From positions 1 through 49,430 of the forward strand of contig JBBSGD010000011.1 in the NCBI GenBank assembly GCA_038254435.1: a DNA stretch of 49,430 nucleotides. The letters are read 5' to 3'. A program made the translations under genes and the position numbers. The notes beneath the pieces were generated by a model, which saw only the letters and a program-made list of their open reading frames with translations, made no database searches and had not been told where the DNA came from. Every line of letters begins with the position of its first letter. Position 1 is the first letter of the stretch. Below, piece after piece: positions 1 through 15,000 of the stretch. Source of the stretch: JBBSGD01 sp038254435. Lineage in GTDB: Bacteria; Actinomycetota; CADDZG01; WHSQ01.

Positions 1-473
1 ACCCGCGCCGGCGTCGCGCACGCGCCGATAGCTCCCGGTGAGCGATGCTTCCTCTTGGTTCCGTGGGACGCGGACAAACCGGCAAAGTTATGGCGCTTCA
101 TGCTGCCCGCAAAGCCCTTGCCCTTCGTGACTCCCACGACGTCCACGATGTCGCCGGGGACGAAGACATCCGCCCTCAGCTCGCTGCCCTGGGTGTACTC
201 CGCCACGTCCTCTTCGGGCATCCGCAATTCGACCAGATGCCGGGCGGGCTCTACGTCGTGCTTTGCGAAGTGTCCGGCCGACGGCTTGGTCGGCTTACGT
301 GCAGCGCCGAAAGACAGCTGCACGGCCGTGTATCCGTCGGTCGCCGGCAGCTTCACCTGCACGACGTGGCAAGGCCCGGCTTCGACGACGGTCACGGGCA
401 CTGCACGCCCGTTTTCGTCGAAGACCTGGGTCATCCCGATCTTGCGACCGAGGATGCCTTTAACCTCTGCCAT
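1..473 (-). CDS. rplC: 50S ribosomal protein L3 (partial, 3' end missing)
   Basis: Ribosomal protein L3 binds 23S rRNA near the peptidyl transferase centre and is an early assembly protein. The first 157 codons are present, starting ATG with MAEVKGILGRKIGMTQ, the typical L3 N-terminus. Further on come the KGFAGSMKRH and SHGTKRKHRSPGAIG segments of the conserved L3 loop, still in frame at the window edge, so the gene is cut by the window and not broken. It lies 33 bases after rpsJ, so the S10 operon continues directly from the str operon (rpsL-rpsG-fusA-tuf). Confidence 0.96.
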   Translation of the reverse strand, partial: MAEVKGILGRKIGMTQVFDENGRAVPVTVVEAGPCHVVQVKLPATDGYTAVQLSFGAARKPTKPSAGHFAKHDVEPARHLVELRMPEEDVAEYTQGSELRADVFVPGDIVDVVGVTKGKGFAGSMKRHNFAGLSASHGTKRKHRSPGAIGACATPAR

Positions 474-506
474 TGGCTGTCCGTACCTTCCTTGTAGTCG
501 TGGCGG

Positions 507-815
507 CTAGAGCTTGAGCTCGATGTCGACGCCGGCCGGGAGGTCGAGCCTCTGCAGGGAGTCGACCGTCTTGGGCGTCGGGTTCACGATGTCGAGCAGC
601 CTCTTGTGCGTGCGCATCTCGAAATGCTCGCGCGAGTCCTTGTCCTTGTGCGGCGAACGGATCACTGTGTAAACGGACCTTTCGGTGGGAAGCGGAATCG
701 GACCGTTGACCGCGGCGCCGGTGCGCGTGACCGTCTCGACGATCTTCTTCGCCGATTGGTCGATTACCTCGTGGTCATAGGCCTTCAGCCGGATTCGGAT
801 CTTCATCCCCTGCAT
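507..815 (-). CDS. rpsJ: 30S ribosomal protein S10
   Basis: S10 is a 30S head protein and, as NusE, a partner of NusB in antitermination. The 102-residue product (MQGMKIRIRLKAYDHE at the start, LPAGVDIELKL at the end) has the family's usual length. The ATG at 815 is chosen because a GGAG box sits about seven bases upstream. The second in-frame ATG at 806 has no properly spaced ribosome-binding site. The start is 4 bases past the tuf stop codon, so translation is probably coupled to tuf. A longer open frame running into tuf is not supported. Confidence 0.97.
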   Translation of the reverse strand: MQGMKIRIRLKAYDHEVIDQSAKKIVETVTRTGAAVNGPIPLPTERSVYTVIRSPHKDKDSREHFEMRTHKRLLDIVNPTPKTVDSLQRLDLPAGVDIELKL

Positions 816-819
816 CGAG

Positions 820-2010
820 CTACTCCATGATCTTCGTGACGCGACCCGCGCCGACGGTGCGTCCACCCTCACGGATGGCAAACCGCAGACCTTCGTCCAT
901 GGCGATCGGCTGAATGAGCTGGACTTCCATCTCGGTGTTGTCACCAGGCATGACCATCTCGGTGCCGTCGGGCAGGTTGATGGACCCGGTTACATCGGTG
1001 GTCCGGAAGTAGAACTGTGGCCGGTAGTTGTTGAAGAATGGGGTGTGGCGCCCGCCTTCGTCCTTGCTCAGGACGTACACCTGGGCAGTGAACTTCGTGT
1101 GCGGAGTGATCGTGCCCGGCTTGCACAGCACCTGGCCACGCTGCACGTCGTCCTTCTTCGTGCCGCGCAAGAGGATGCCGGCGTTGTCTCCGGCGCGGGC
1201 TTCGTCGAGCACCTTGCGGAACATCTCGACGCCCGTGACCACGGTCTTGGAGGTCTGAGGCTGGATGCCGACGATCTCGATCTCCTCGCCCTGCTTGAGG
1301 ATTCCCTGCTCCACCCGGCCGGTCACCACGGTACCGCGGCCGGTGATCGTGAAGACGTCCTCGATCGGCATGAGGAACGGCTTGCTGACATCGCGCTCCG
1401 GCTCGGGGATGTACTCGTCGGCCGCCTTCATCAGCTCGATGATGCCGTTGGCGGCTTCCTCGTCCCCCTCGAGTGCCTTGAGGGCAGAGACGCGCACGAC
1501 CGGCACATCGTCGCCGGGAAACTCGTACTCATTGAGTAGGTCGCGCACCTCGAGCTCGACGAGGTCGAGAAGCTCGGGGTCGTCGACCATGTCCACCTTG
1601 TTAAGCGCCACGACGATGTAGGGGACGTTCACCTGACGAGCCAGCAGCACGTGCTCTCGCGTCTGGGGCATGGGCCCATCGGCGGCGGACACGACCAGAA
1701 TCGCTCCGTCGACCTGGGCCGCACCGGTGATCATGTTCTTGATGTAGTCGGCGTGCCCGGGCATGTCGACGTGGGCGTAGTGCCGGTTATCCGTCTCGTA
1801 TTCGATGTGGGAGATCGCGATCGTGATGCCGCGCTCCTTCTCTTCGGGAGCGTTGTCGATCTCCTCGAACGACATCGTCGTCACGTTCGGGTTCTTTTCG
1901 TGAAGGACCTTGGTGATGGCCGCGGTCAACGTCGTCTTGCCATGGTCGATGTGCCCCATAGTCCCGATATTGACATGAGGCTTACTGCGCTCGAACTTCT
2001 GCTTGGCCAT
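820..2010 (-). CDS. tuf: Elongation factor Tu
   Basis: EF-Tu is the GTPase that delivers aminoacyl-tRNA to the ribosomal A site. The 396-residue protein starts MAKQKFERSKPHVNIGT, with the P-loop GHIDHGKT at residues 19-26, the DMPGHADY switch II segment and the NKVD guanine-specificity motif. Length is normal. The ATG is preceded by an AGGAGAGGAC ribosome-binding region. It is the fourth gene of rpsL-rpsG-fusA-tuf-rpsJ-rplC, 13 bases after fusA. Only one tuf copy is visible in this window. Confidence 0.99.
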   Translation of the reverse strand: MAKQKFERSKPHVNIGTMGHIDHGKTTLTAAITKVLHEKNPNVTTMSFEEIDNAPEEKERGITIAISHIEYETDNRHYAHVDMPGHADYIKNMITGAAQVDGAILVVSAADGPMPQTREHVLLARQVNVPYIVVALNKVDMVDDPELLDLVELEVRDLLNEYEFPGDDVPVVRVSALKALEGDEEAANGIIELMKAADEYIPEPERDVSKPFLMPIEDVFTITGRGTVVTGRVEQGILKQGEEIEIVGIQPQTSKTVVTGVEMFRKVLDEARAGDNAGILLRGTKKDDVQRGQVLCKPGTITPHTKFTAQVYVLSKDEGGRHTPFFNNYRPQFYFRTTDVTGSINLPDGTEMVMPGDNTEMEVQLIQPIAMDEGLRFAIREGGRTVGAGRVTKIME

Positions 2011-2023
2011 GTCCTCTCCTTCT

Positions 2024-4192
<2,169 letters not shown>

Positions 4193-4201
4193 AAGAATCC
4201 C

Positions 4202-4672
4202 TTACCAGCGGTAGTGAGCAAAGGCCTTATTGGCCTCTGCCATCTTGTGCATTTCCTCGCGTCGTTTCGCCGCCGCGCCTGCGCCCCCGGACGCGTCGAG
4301 GATCTCACCGGCGAAGCGGTCGGCCATGCTGCGCTCCCTGCGTCTGCGAGAGAAGGTGACGAGCCAGCGGATCGCCAGGGTTGTCCCCCGCCGCGACTGG
4401 ACCTCGACCGGAACCTGGTACGTGGCGCCGCCGACGCGGCGCGGGCGCACCTCAAGCAGTGGCTTCACGTTGTCCACGGCCTTCTTGAGTATCTGCAGCG
4501 GGTCCTTGCCGGTCTTGTCCCCCACCTTGACCAGTGCGTCGTAGACGATCTTCTCCGCGAGGCTCCGCTTGCCGCGCATCAGCAGACGGTTCTGAATCTG
4601 CGTCACGAGCAGCGAGTTGTAGATGGGGTCGGGCAGAAGCTCCCGGCGAGCCGCAGGACCTTTACGAGGCAT
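4202..4672 (-). CDS. rpsG: 30S ribosomal protein S7
   Basis: S7 nucleates assembly of the 30S head and contacts the E-site tRNA. The 156-residue product (MPRKGPAARRELLPDP at the start, NKAFAHYRW at the end) is of standard bacterial length. The ATG shares one base with the TGA of rpsL (TGATG), which indicates translational coupling. The open frame runs upstream across rpsL, but that extension is only the other frame of rpsL. Confidence 0.98.
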   Translation of the reverse strand: MPRKGPAARRELLPDPIYNSLLVTQIQNRLLMRGKRSLAEKIVYDALVKVGDKTGKDPLQILKKAVDNVKPLLEVRPRRVGGATYQVPVEVQSRRGTTLAIRWLVTFSRRRRERSMADRFAGEILDASGGAGAAAKRREEMHKMAEANKAFAHYRW

Positions 4673-5046
4673 CAGGAACCACCCCTCTTGGCACCGTACT
4701 TGGAGCGCGACTGCACTCTGTCTCGCACCCCCGCTGTGTCGAGGGCCGCACGAATGACCTTGTAGCGCACGCCCGGGAGGTCCTTCACGCGGCCCCCGCG
4801 CACGAGCACGATCGAGTGCTCCTGAAGGTTGTGCCCGATGCCTGGGATATAGGCGGTTATCTCGATACCAGAGGTGAGGCGCACGCGGGCTACCTTGCGA
4901 AGTGCCGAATTCGGCTTCTTGGGCGTAGCCGTGTAGACGCGCGTGCACACACCGCGACGCTGGGGCGAGCCTCTCAGCGCGGGAGACTTCGACTTCTCCT
5001 TGCGCGTCTGCCGTCCTTGGCGAACCAGTTGCTGGATGGTCGGCAA
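4672..5046 (-). CDS. rpsL: 30S ribosomal protein S12
   Basis: S12 is the decoding-centre protein and the first gene of the str operon. The 124-residue product begins MPTIQQLVRQGRQ. The loops around PKKPNSALRK and GGRVKDLPG carry the wild-type lysines whose substitution gives streptomycin resistance elsewhere, so no resistance allele is seen. The start codon is TTG (5046-5044), preceded by GAGGAG at good spacing; no ATG competes. A leader of roughly 440 bases separates it from the best promoter candidate. Confidence 0.97.
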   Translation of the reverse strand: MPTIQQLVRQGRQTRKEKSKSPALRGSPQRRGVCTRVYTATPKKPNSALRKVARVRLTSGIEITAYIPGIGHNLQEHSIVLVRGGRVKDLPGVRYKVIRAALDTAGVRDRVQSRSKYGAKRGGS

Positions 5047-5072
5047 CCTTTTCTCCTCGCTAGCTCACAGGC

Positions 5073-5125
5073 GACGGCACATCCGCCGTCTGTAACGTTT
5101 CGTTGCGTCCCGGCCCTCGGCCGGG
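5073..5125 (-). promoter_or_regulatory. Two perfect hairpins in the rpsL leader
   Basis: Two perfect inverted repeats lie just upstream of the rpsL start. One has six-base arms (GACGGC/GCCGTC, 5073-5078 and 5085-5090). The other has seven-base arms (CCCGGCC/GGCCGGG, 5109-5115 and 5119-5125) with a three-base loop. Neither is followed by a T tract on the minus strand, so they look like leader RNA structures and not terminators. Their regulatory role is inferred, for example feedback by a str-operon protein or protection of the mRNA. Confidence 0.4.
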
Positions 5126-5489
5126 AGCCTCACCTCTATGTGCCTCTCGTCAAGACGCAACAAGCGGCTTCGTTTTCTCGTCGGACCGGGAGATAAGAAC
5201 CCCCGCCGGCGACGCCGTTTTCGGCTCGTCCGGCCTCGGAGATGTCCTCCCGGCGACAACTCACCTTCCCTCGCGCCAGGCACACGCCTCGAAGGTGAGA
5301 GTGTCCGGCGATGTAACCCACCTCGGTGGTTCCCGGGGCGACCGGGCCTGCCCAAGCTCACCAGACCAAAGGGTGTTTCCGTTGCTGGTCGGTCCCTCGG
5401 CGGCTGCCCCTTCATCTGCCGGGACCCGCCGTGGGGCTGCGCGCCGTTGCCGACGTGCAACACGTCCAACAAAGGGGACGCGGCCGATA
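5126..5489. other. Long 5' leader region of the str operon, no gene seen
   Basis: This stretch lies between the promoter candidate at 5490-5518 and the hairpins upstream of rpsL. Several open frames cross it on both strands, but their products are Arg/Pro/Gly-rich, match no family I recognise and overlap one another, as expected by chance at this GC content. It is probably transcribed as the rpsL leader. I see no terminator in it. Confidence 0.5.
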
Positions 5490-5518
5490 AGGATAACCAC
5501 GCCGTGTTACCTGGTCAA
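5490..5518 (-). promoter_or_regulatory. Probable promoter of the str operon
   Basis: On the minus strand a -35 box TTGACC (5518-5513) is separated by exactly 17 bases from a -10 box TATCCT (5495-5490). This is the best housekeeping-sigma promoter between the ABC exporter and rpsL. It would start transcription near 5483, giving a leader of about 437 bases. Confidence 0.6.
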
Positions 5519-5548
5519 ATAGGCGTCCCGCCCGGCCCCTCGGGGTGA

Positions 5549-6334
5549 CTAGATGCGGCGCCGGTAGCGCGCGATCGCCAGGGGGGCGAAGATTGCGGTG
5601 ATCACAGTCACCCAGATCAGCGACTTGATTATTGGCTCGGTCACCGGTCCGCCGAGCATGAGGCCCCGCACCGCGTCGACCACTACGGTGATCGGGTTCA
5701 CCTTGACAAAAGCCTGCAGCCATCCCGGCATCGTCGACACCGGCGCGAACACGGAGCTCGCAAAGGTCAAAGGGAGTATCAAGAGGAAGCTGCCGGTGTT
5801 CACCGACTCCGGACTGCGGGCCATCAGGCCGATGAAAGCCATGGGCCAGCACATGGTGATCCCGAACAGCACGGTGAGCAGCAGTCCGCCGGCGGCGGCG
5901 GTCACGCCTCCCTCGAAGTGGAATCCAAGCAGCACGCCGAAGCCGGCGACTATGGCAACGCCCCACACGACGCGCACCGCGTCCGCGAGAATGCGCCCTC
6001 CGACCACAGCCGAACGAGCCATCGGCAGCGAGCGAAACCTGTCGATAAGGCCTCTTTGGAAGTCGGTGTTCAGCCCGAGCGCCGTTTGAAAGCTCGTGAA
6101 CGCGATTCCCTGTACCAGGATCCCGGGCAGAGCGAACTGCAGGTATTGGGTGCTGGAGCCGGCGATTGCGCCCCCGAACACGTAGACGAACAGCATGAGG
6201 AACATCAGCGGCTGCACCGTCATCCCGACCAGCTGCTCGGGGTCGGATTTGATGTGCAACAGGTTGCGCCGGGCGATCAGGAGCGCGTGCCGGATCGCCG
6301 ATCCGGGCTGCGTCTCAACAGCAGTTGTGGTCAC
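5549..6334 (-). CDS. ABC-2 type exporter permease, DrrB-like
   Basis: This is the membrane subunit of an ABC-2 type exporter, probably for a hydrophobic drug or lipid-like substrate. The 261 residues contain about six hydrophobic segments. The central region DRFRSLPMARSAVVGGR is the typical cytoplasmic loop of DrrB/ABC2_membrane permeases. Its GTG start (6334) overlaps the TGA of the ATPase gene by four bases (GTGA), so the two subunits are translationally coupled. The substrate cannot be read from the sequence. The MarR regulator across the divergent promoter supports a role in resistance or detoxification. Confidence 0.88.
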   Translation of the reverse strand: MTTTAVETQPGSAIRHALLIARRNLLHIKSDPEQLVGMTVQPLMFLMLFVYVFGGAIAGSSTQYLQFALPGILVQGIAFTSFQTALGLNTDFQRGLIDRFRSLPMARSAVVGGRILADAVRVVWGVAIVAGFGVLLGFHFEGGVTAAAGGLLLTVLFGITMCWPMAFIGLMARSPESVNTGSFLLILPLTFASSVFAPVSTMPGWLQAFVKVNPITVVVDAVRGLMLGGPVTEPIIKSLIWVTVITAIFAPLAIARYRRRI

Positions 6335-7338
6335 GCGAGGCTCCTCTCTTTGGCGGCCTTCGACTTGTCTGTCACGTGGGTCCCGTCGCGATGCTCGGGC
6401 TCGGCCGGGTGGCCGGTGAGCGCCAGGAAGACGTCGTCGAGACTCGGCTCTCTGATCTCTGCGTGGGACACCACGATTCCGGCCTCATCGAGGCGCCGCA
6501 GGGCGGCAGCCGAAAAGGCGGGGTCGTTGACGGGGACGGTCACCACCTGGGCATCCGACTCCACAGATCCGACGGCGCCGGGTATCGCTTCGAGAACCGA
6601 CCTCGTTCTGCCGACATCGGCCGGGCTGCCCGGGCGGATCTCGACGACCTGGCCGCCGACCTTGCGCTTGAGCTCCTCGGGCGAGCCGGCCACCACTACC
6701 TTTCCGTGGTCAATCACGACTATGCCGTCGGCGAGCTGATCCGCCTCTTCGAGGTACTGCGTGGTCAGCAAGACCGTGGTGCCGTCCGCCACGAGAGCTC
6801 GGATCAGGTCCCACAGGCCCCGGCGGCCACGGGGGTCAAGCCCGGTAGTTGGCTCATCGAGGTAGAGAAACGGCGGTCGTCCCACCAGGCTTGCGGCGAG
6901 ATCGAGACGCCGGCGCATCCCGCCCGAGTAGGTCTTGACGGTTGCTCTGCCCGACTCCGACAGCTCGAATGAATCGAGGAGCTCGGTGGCGCGCCGTTTG
7001 GCCTCGGCCGAGCCCAGGCCGATGAGGCGCCCGATCATGGACAGGTTCTCGCGACCCGAGAGAAGCTCGTCGACCGCGGCGTACTGCCCCGTCAGCCCGA
7101 TTAGCCTGCGGACCTTGGCCGGGTGGGCCGCGACGTCGTGCCCGCCCACCACTGCACGTCCCGAGTCGGGCTTGAGAAGAGTGGACAGGATTCTTATCGC
7201 CGTCGTCTTTCCCGCGCCGTTGGGCCCAAGGAGCCCGTACACTGCGCCCTCCGGCGCGGTGAAGTCGATCCCATCGAGGGCCGTGACCTCCCCGAACCTC
7301 TTGACGAGGTTCTCGGCAACGATGGCCGGCTGGTTCAT
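6331..7338 (-). CDS. ABC exporter ATP-binding protein, DrrA-like
   Basis: This is the nucleotide-binding subunit that powers the adjacent permease. The 335-residue protein has Walker A GPNGAGKTT at 38-46, signature YSGGMRR at 137-143 and Walker B FLYLDEP at about 157-163. A roughly 100-residue C-terminal extension is typical of the DrrA family (DUF4162-like). ATG 7338 is chosen because GAGGAGG lies just upstream; a longer frame to 7434 has no such site. The gene is divergent from a marR gene, and a palindrome lies within its likely promoter. Confidence 0.93.
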   Translation of the reverse strand: MNQPAIVAENLVKRFGEVTALDGIDFTAPEGAVYGLLGPNGAGKTTAIRILSTLLKPDSGRAVVGGHDVAAHPAKVRRLIGLTGQYAAVDELLSGRENLSMIGRLIGLGSAEAKRRATELLDSFELSESGRATVKTYSGGMRRRLDLAASLVGRPPFLYLDEPTTGLDPRGRRGLWDLIRALVADGTTVLLTTQYLEEADQLADGIVVIDHGKVVVAGSPEELKRKVGGQVVEIRPGSPADVGRTRSVLEAIPGAVGSVESDAQVVTVPVNDPAFSAAALRRLDEAGIVVSHAEIREPSLDDVFLALTGHPAEPEHRDGTHVTDKSKAAKERSLA

Positions 7339-7461
7339 ACGACCTCCTCGGGCGCACTGCCCACTTGACTTGTGCCCCCACCGCGCACTCGTATACGGCC
7401 CGGCACCAGGGGTTGTTGCCGGCGAGAGCGGCAACCGATAGTATCTCTTGAGTCCAGAGCA

Positions 7462-7490
7462 ACTTAACTATTAAGAGGCTTACTTGTCAA
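7462..7490 (-). promoter_or_regulatory. Probable promoter of the drrAB-like operon
   Basis: On the minus strand TTGACA (7490-7485), a perfect -35 consensus, is followed after 17 bases by TTAAGT (7467-7462) as a weaker -10. The -35 hexamer overlaps the first codons of the divergent marR gene. The -10 overlaps the palindrome at 7463-7475, so a bound repressor would block RNA polymerase. Confidence 0.5.
7463..7475. promoter_or_regulatory. Candidate MarR operator palindrome
   Basis: CTTAA-CTA-TTAAG is a perfect inverted repeat with five-base arms and a three-base centre. It is AT-rich in a GC-rich region and lies eight bases before the TTG of marR, within the exporter's -10 region. A second short inverted repeat, CTTG-T-CAAG, covers 7483-7491. 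MarR proteins bind such sites as dimers and often control a divergent efflux operon; binding here is inferred. Confidence 0.5.
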
Positions 7491-8011
7491 GCGACCGGAG
7501 GGAAGCGCTCATTGCCGAGGTTGTCCTCGCCGTGCGCGCGCACCAGAGCGCCGTCGACGAGGTGGACGAGGCGGCCGCGAACTTCCTCGGAGTCAATCGC
7601 ACCGACCTGCGCTGCCTCGACATCCTCGATCGCGGGGGTCGCCTGTCGGCGGGCGAGCTCGCGTCCGGCAGCGGATTGACCTCGGGGGCGATCACGTCGG
7701 TCATCGACAGGCTCGAGCGGGCAGGCTACGTCCGCCGCCTGCCGCACGACTCCGATCGCCGCAGGGTGCTGGTGGAGCTCACCGACGAGGCGCAGCGCAG
7801 ATCAGGTCTCATCTACGGTCCGATCGCGCAGTCCGCGCAGCCCCTGCTCGAGCACTGCAGCGACGACGAGCTCGCCTTCATACGGGACTTCATGCAGCGG
7901 GGCCGCGACATCCTGCTGCAGAATGCCGCCACGGCGCGTGCCCTGAGCGACCCGGCCCATGTGCCGGAACCCACCGCGAGCGAAGGACACCCAGCGGTTT
8001 CACCTCATTAG
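7484..8011 (+). CDS. MarR family transcriptional regulator
   Basis: This is a winged-helix repressor of the MarR family, usually relieved by a small aromatic or hydrophobic ligand. The 175-residue protein has the recognition helix region ELASGSGLTSGAITSVIDRL (about 64-83) followed by the wing YVRRLPHDSDRRRVLVELT. The TTG at 7484 is the first start in the frame and has AGAGG upstream. Position, opposite strand and the palindrome between them suggest it controls both itself and the DrrA/DrrB-like exporter. The last 25 residues look disordered. Confidence 0.9.
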   Translation: MSSDRREALIAEVVLAVRAHQSAVDEVDEAAANFLGVNRTDLRCLDILDRGGRLSAGELASGSGLTSGAITSVIDRLERAGYVRRLPHDSDRRRVLVELTDEAQRRSGLIYGPIAQSAQPLLEHCSDDELAFIRDFMQRGRDILLQNAATARALSDPAHVPEPTASEGHPAVSPH

Positions 8012-8120
8012 CCGAGCGACCAAGCCTGTGGCGCCCGGTTGGCGAGCAGATTCAAGGGGGTGGGTCGGTAATGCAACAACTCCTCGCACCCAGTCTCGCC
8101 GGAACCACACGGGCATCCTT

Positions 8121-8153
8121 GTGAGTGGGACCCCCCATGAGGGCCCCACTCAC
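8121..8153. terminator. Stem-loop between convergent marR and rpoC
   Basis: GTGAGTGGG (8121-8129) pairs perfectly with CCCACTCAC (8145-8153), with further C/G pairing inside. It lies about 110 bases after marR and 24 bases after the rpoC stop, so it could end transcription from both sides. No T tract follows on either strand, so termination is inferred from position and stem strength. Confidence 0.5.
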
Positions 8154-8176
8154 TCACTGCCGGTGCTCGTTTACGG

Positions 8177-12085
<3,909 letters not shown>

Positions 12086-15000
12086 CTAAACCTCCTCGAC
12101 CGAAGATGGCTCGCGACGGGACAGATCGATTCCCAGTTCCTCCGCCGTGCGGAAGATGTCTTCGTCGATCTCTTTCATCTCTATTTCCTCGCCCTCGGCC
12201 GAGAGAACCTCGACGTTGAGGCAGAGGGACTGCATCTCTTTGATCAGCACCTTGAAGGACTCGGGAATGCCGGGCGTGGGAATGTTCTCGCCTTTGACAA
12301 CCGCCTCGTAGACCTTCACTCGTCCGAGGACGTCGTCGGACTTGATGGTGAGCAGCTCCTGCAGGCAGTAGGCCGAGCCGTACGCCTCGAGCGCCCACAC
12401 CTCCATCTCTCCAAAACGCTGGCCGCCGAACTGCGCCTTACCACCGAGCGGCTGCTGCGTGATCATCGAGTAGGGACCGGTAGAACGTGCGTGGATCTTG
12501 TCGTCGACCATGTGGCTGAGCTTCAGCACGTACATGTAGCCGACCGTGATGTCGTTGTCGTAGGGCTCGCCGGAACGGCCGTCGAAGAGCCGCGCCTTGC
12601 CCACCGAGTTGACCAGCGGGTACTCGGTCTTGCGGTTGCCGACGTGCTCGAGAGCCGAGAGGATCTCGTCCTCCTTGGCGCCGTCGAAGACGGGCGTTGC
12701 AACCCACTGCGGCTCCTGGTCCCTCCAGCGCCCGGGCTGGTGTGCATCGCCCGTCCCGTCGCCGTCGTCCTCCCAGCGCTGCTTGGCCGCCCACCCGAGA
12801 TGGGTCTCGAGCACCTGCCCGAGATTCATGCGGCTGGGCACGCCGAGTGGGTTGAGGATGACGTCGACCGGCGTTCCGTCGGCGAGGAACGGCATGTCTT
12901 GCTCGGGAAGGATCTTGGAGATGACTCCCTTGTTGCCGTGGCGCCCAGCGAGCTTGTCGCCCTCACTGATCTTGCGCTTCTGCGCCACGAACACGCGCAC
13001 GAGCTCGTTGACCCCCGGCGATAGCTCGTCGCCGGCGTCGCGCGAGAACTCGCGCACACCGATGACCTTGCCCTCCTCACCGTGGGGCATCTTGAGCGAG
13101 GTGTCGCGCACCTCGCGCGCCTTCTCCCCGAAGATCGCGCGCAACAGGCGCTCCTCGGGAGTGAGCTCGGTCTCTCCCTTGGGGGTCACCTTGCCAACGA
13201 GCACGTCACCGGCACCTACGTCGGCGCCGATGCGAATGATGCCGCGCTCGTCTAGGTCGGCGAGAACCTCTTCGGACACGTTGGGGATATCGCGGGTGAT
13301 CTCCTCGGCCCCCAGCTTTGTGTCGCGGGCGTCTACCTCGTACTCCTCGATGTGGATCGAGGTGAGCATGTCCTGCTTGACGAGTCGCTCCGACACGATG
13401 ATGGCGTCCTCGAAGTTGTAGCCCTCCCAGCTCATGAAGGCAACGAGGCAGTTGGCCCCGAGCGCAAGCTCACCCTGATCCGTCGACGGGCCATCGGCCA
13501 GGATGTCCCCCTTGCGAACCTTCTGTCCCGCCTTGACGAGGGGGCGCTGGTTGATGCAGGTCGATTGGTTAGAACGGCGGAACTTGTCGAGCCGGTAGGA
13601 CTTGCGCTCGTTCCCATCGGCGACCACGATCTGGTCGCCGGTAGTCTCCTCGACTGTGCCGGCGGACTCGGCGACTATCACGTCACCCGCGTCGATCGCC
13701 GCCCTGTACTCGAGCCCGGTACCCACGAGCGGTGCCTGAGGCCTAAGAAGCGGCACAGCCTGGCGCTGCATGTTGGCGCCCATGAGCGCGCGGTTGGCGT
13801 CGTCATGCTCGAGGAAGGGGATGCACGCCGCCGACACCGACACGATCTGCTTCGGCGAGACGTCCATGTAGTCGACTTCCTCGGGAAGGACGTACTCGAC
13901 CTCGTTATGGAGTCCGCGCACGAGGACGCGCGGCTCGATGAAGTTGCCCTTATCGTCGAGCTCGGCGTTGGCCTGCGCAATGATCCCCCGGGCCTCTTCA
14001 TCGGCGGTCAAGTAGACGATCTTCTCGGTTACCTTTCCGTTCCCCACCTTGCGGTATGGAGTTTCGATGAAGCCGTAACGGTTGAGGCGGGCGTAGGTGG
14101 CCAGCGATCCCATGAGGCCGATGTTGGGTCCCTCCGGCGTCTCGATCGGGCACATCCGTCCGTAGTGGCTCGAGTGCACGTCCCGAACCTCGAAGCCGGC
14201 GCGCTCGCGCGACAGACCACCGGGACCAAGGGCGGAAAGGCGGCGCTTGTGCGTCAAGCCTGCAAGCGGGTTTGTCTGGTCCATGAACTGGCTGAGCTGG
14301 CTCGAACCGAAAAACTCCTTGATCGAGGCGACCACTGGCCGGATGTTGATCAGCGTCTGAGGCGTGATGGCCTCGACGTCCTGAGTCGTCATGCGCTCGC
14401 GCACGACACGCTCCATTCGGGACAGCCCCACGCGAATCTGGTTCTGGATGAGCTCGCCCACAGGGCGGATGCGGCGGTTGGCGAAGTTGTCGATGTCGTC
14501 CTTCTCGCACTCGGGGTCACCGGCGTGCAGGCGCACGAGGTACTGGATAGTGGTGAGAATGTCCTCGTGGCGCAGCACCGAGCCCATCTCGTCGATGGAC
14601 TTCTCCGAGTTCGGGAAACCGAGCTTCTTGTTGACTTTGTAGCGGCCGACCCGCGCGAGGTCATAGCGCTTGGAGTTGAAGAAGAGGTTCTCGAGCAGCG
14701 AGCGCGCGCTCTCGACCGTGGGCGGCTCACCCGGGCGAAGCTTGCGGTAGATGTCGATCAGAGCGTCTTCCTGGGTTTCGATCGCATCACGCTCGAGCGT
14801 TGCCGCGATCGACTCCGCGCCGTCGAAGAGGTCGAGAATCTCCTTGTCGCCGCCGAACCCCAGCGCCTTGAGCAGGACCGTCACGTTCTGACGGCGCTTG
14901 CGATCAACTCGCACACCCACCGTGTCGCGCTTGTCGGTCTCGAACTCGAGCCACGCCCCGCGCGCCGGGATGATCTTGCAGGTGTAGATGTCTTTGTCGG

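Noticed and set aside
1..60. Apparent frameshift in rplC near the window edge
   Set aside because: Reading the correct frame gives the standard SHGTKRKHRSPG segment, so the gene is intact.
4672..5046. Streptomycin-resistance allele in rpsL
   Set aside because: The two lysine positions in PKKPNS and GRVKDLP are wild type.
14200..14310. Rifampicin-resistance allele in rpoB
   Set aside because: Asp, His and Ser at the main resistance positions are wild type.
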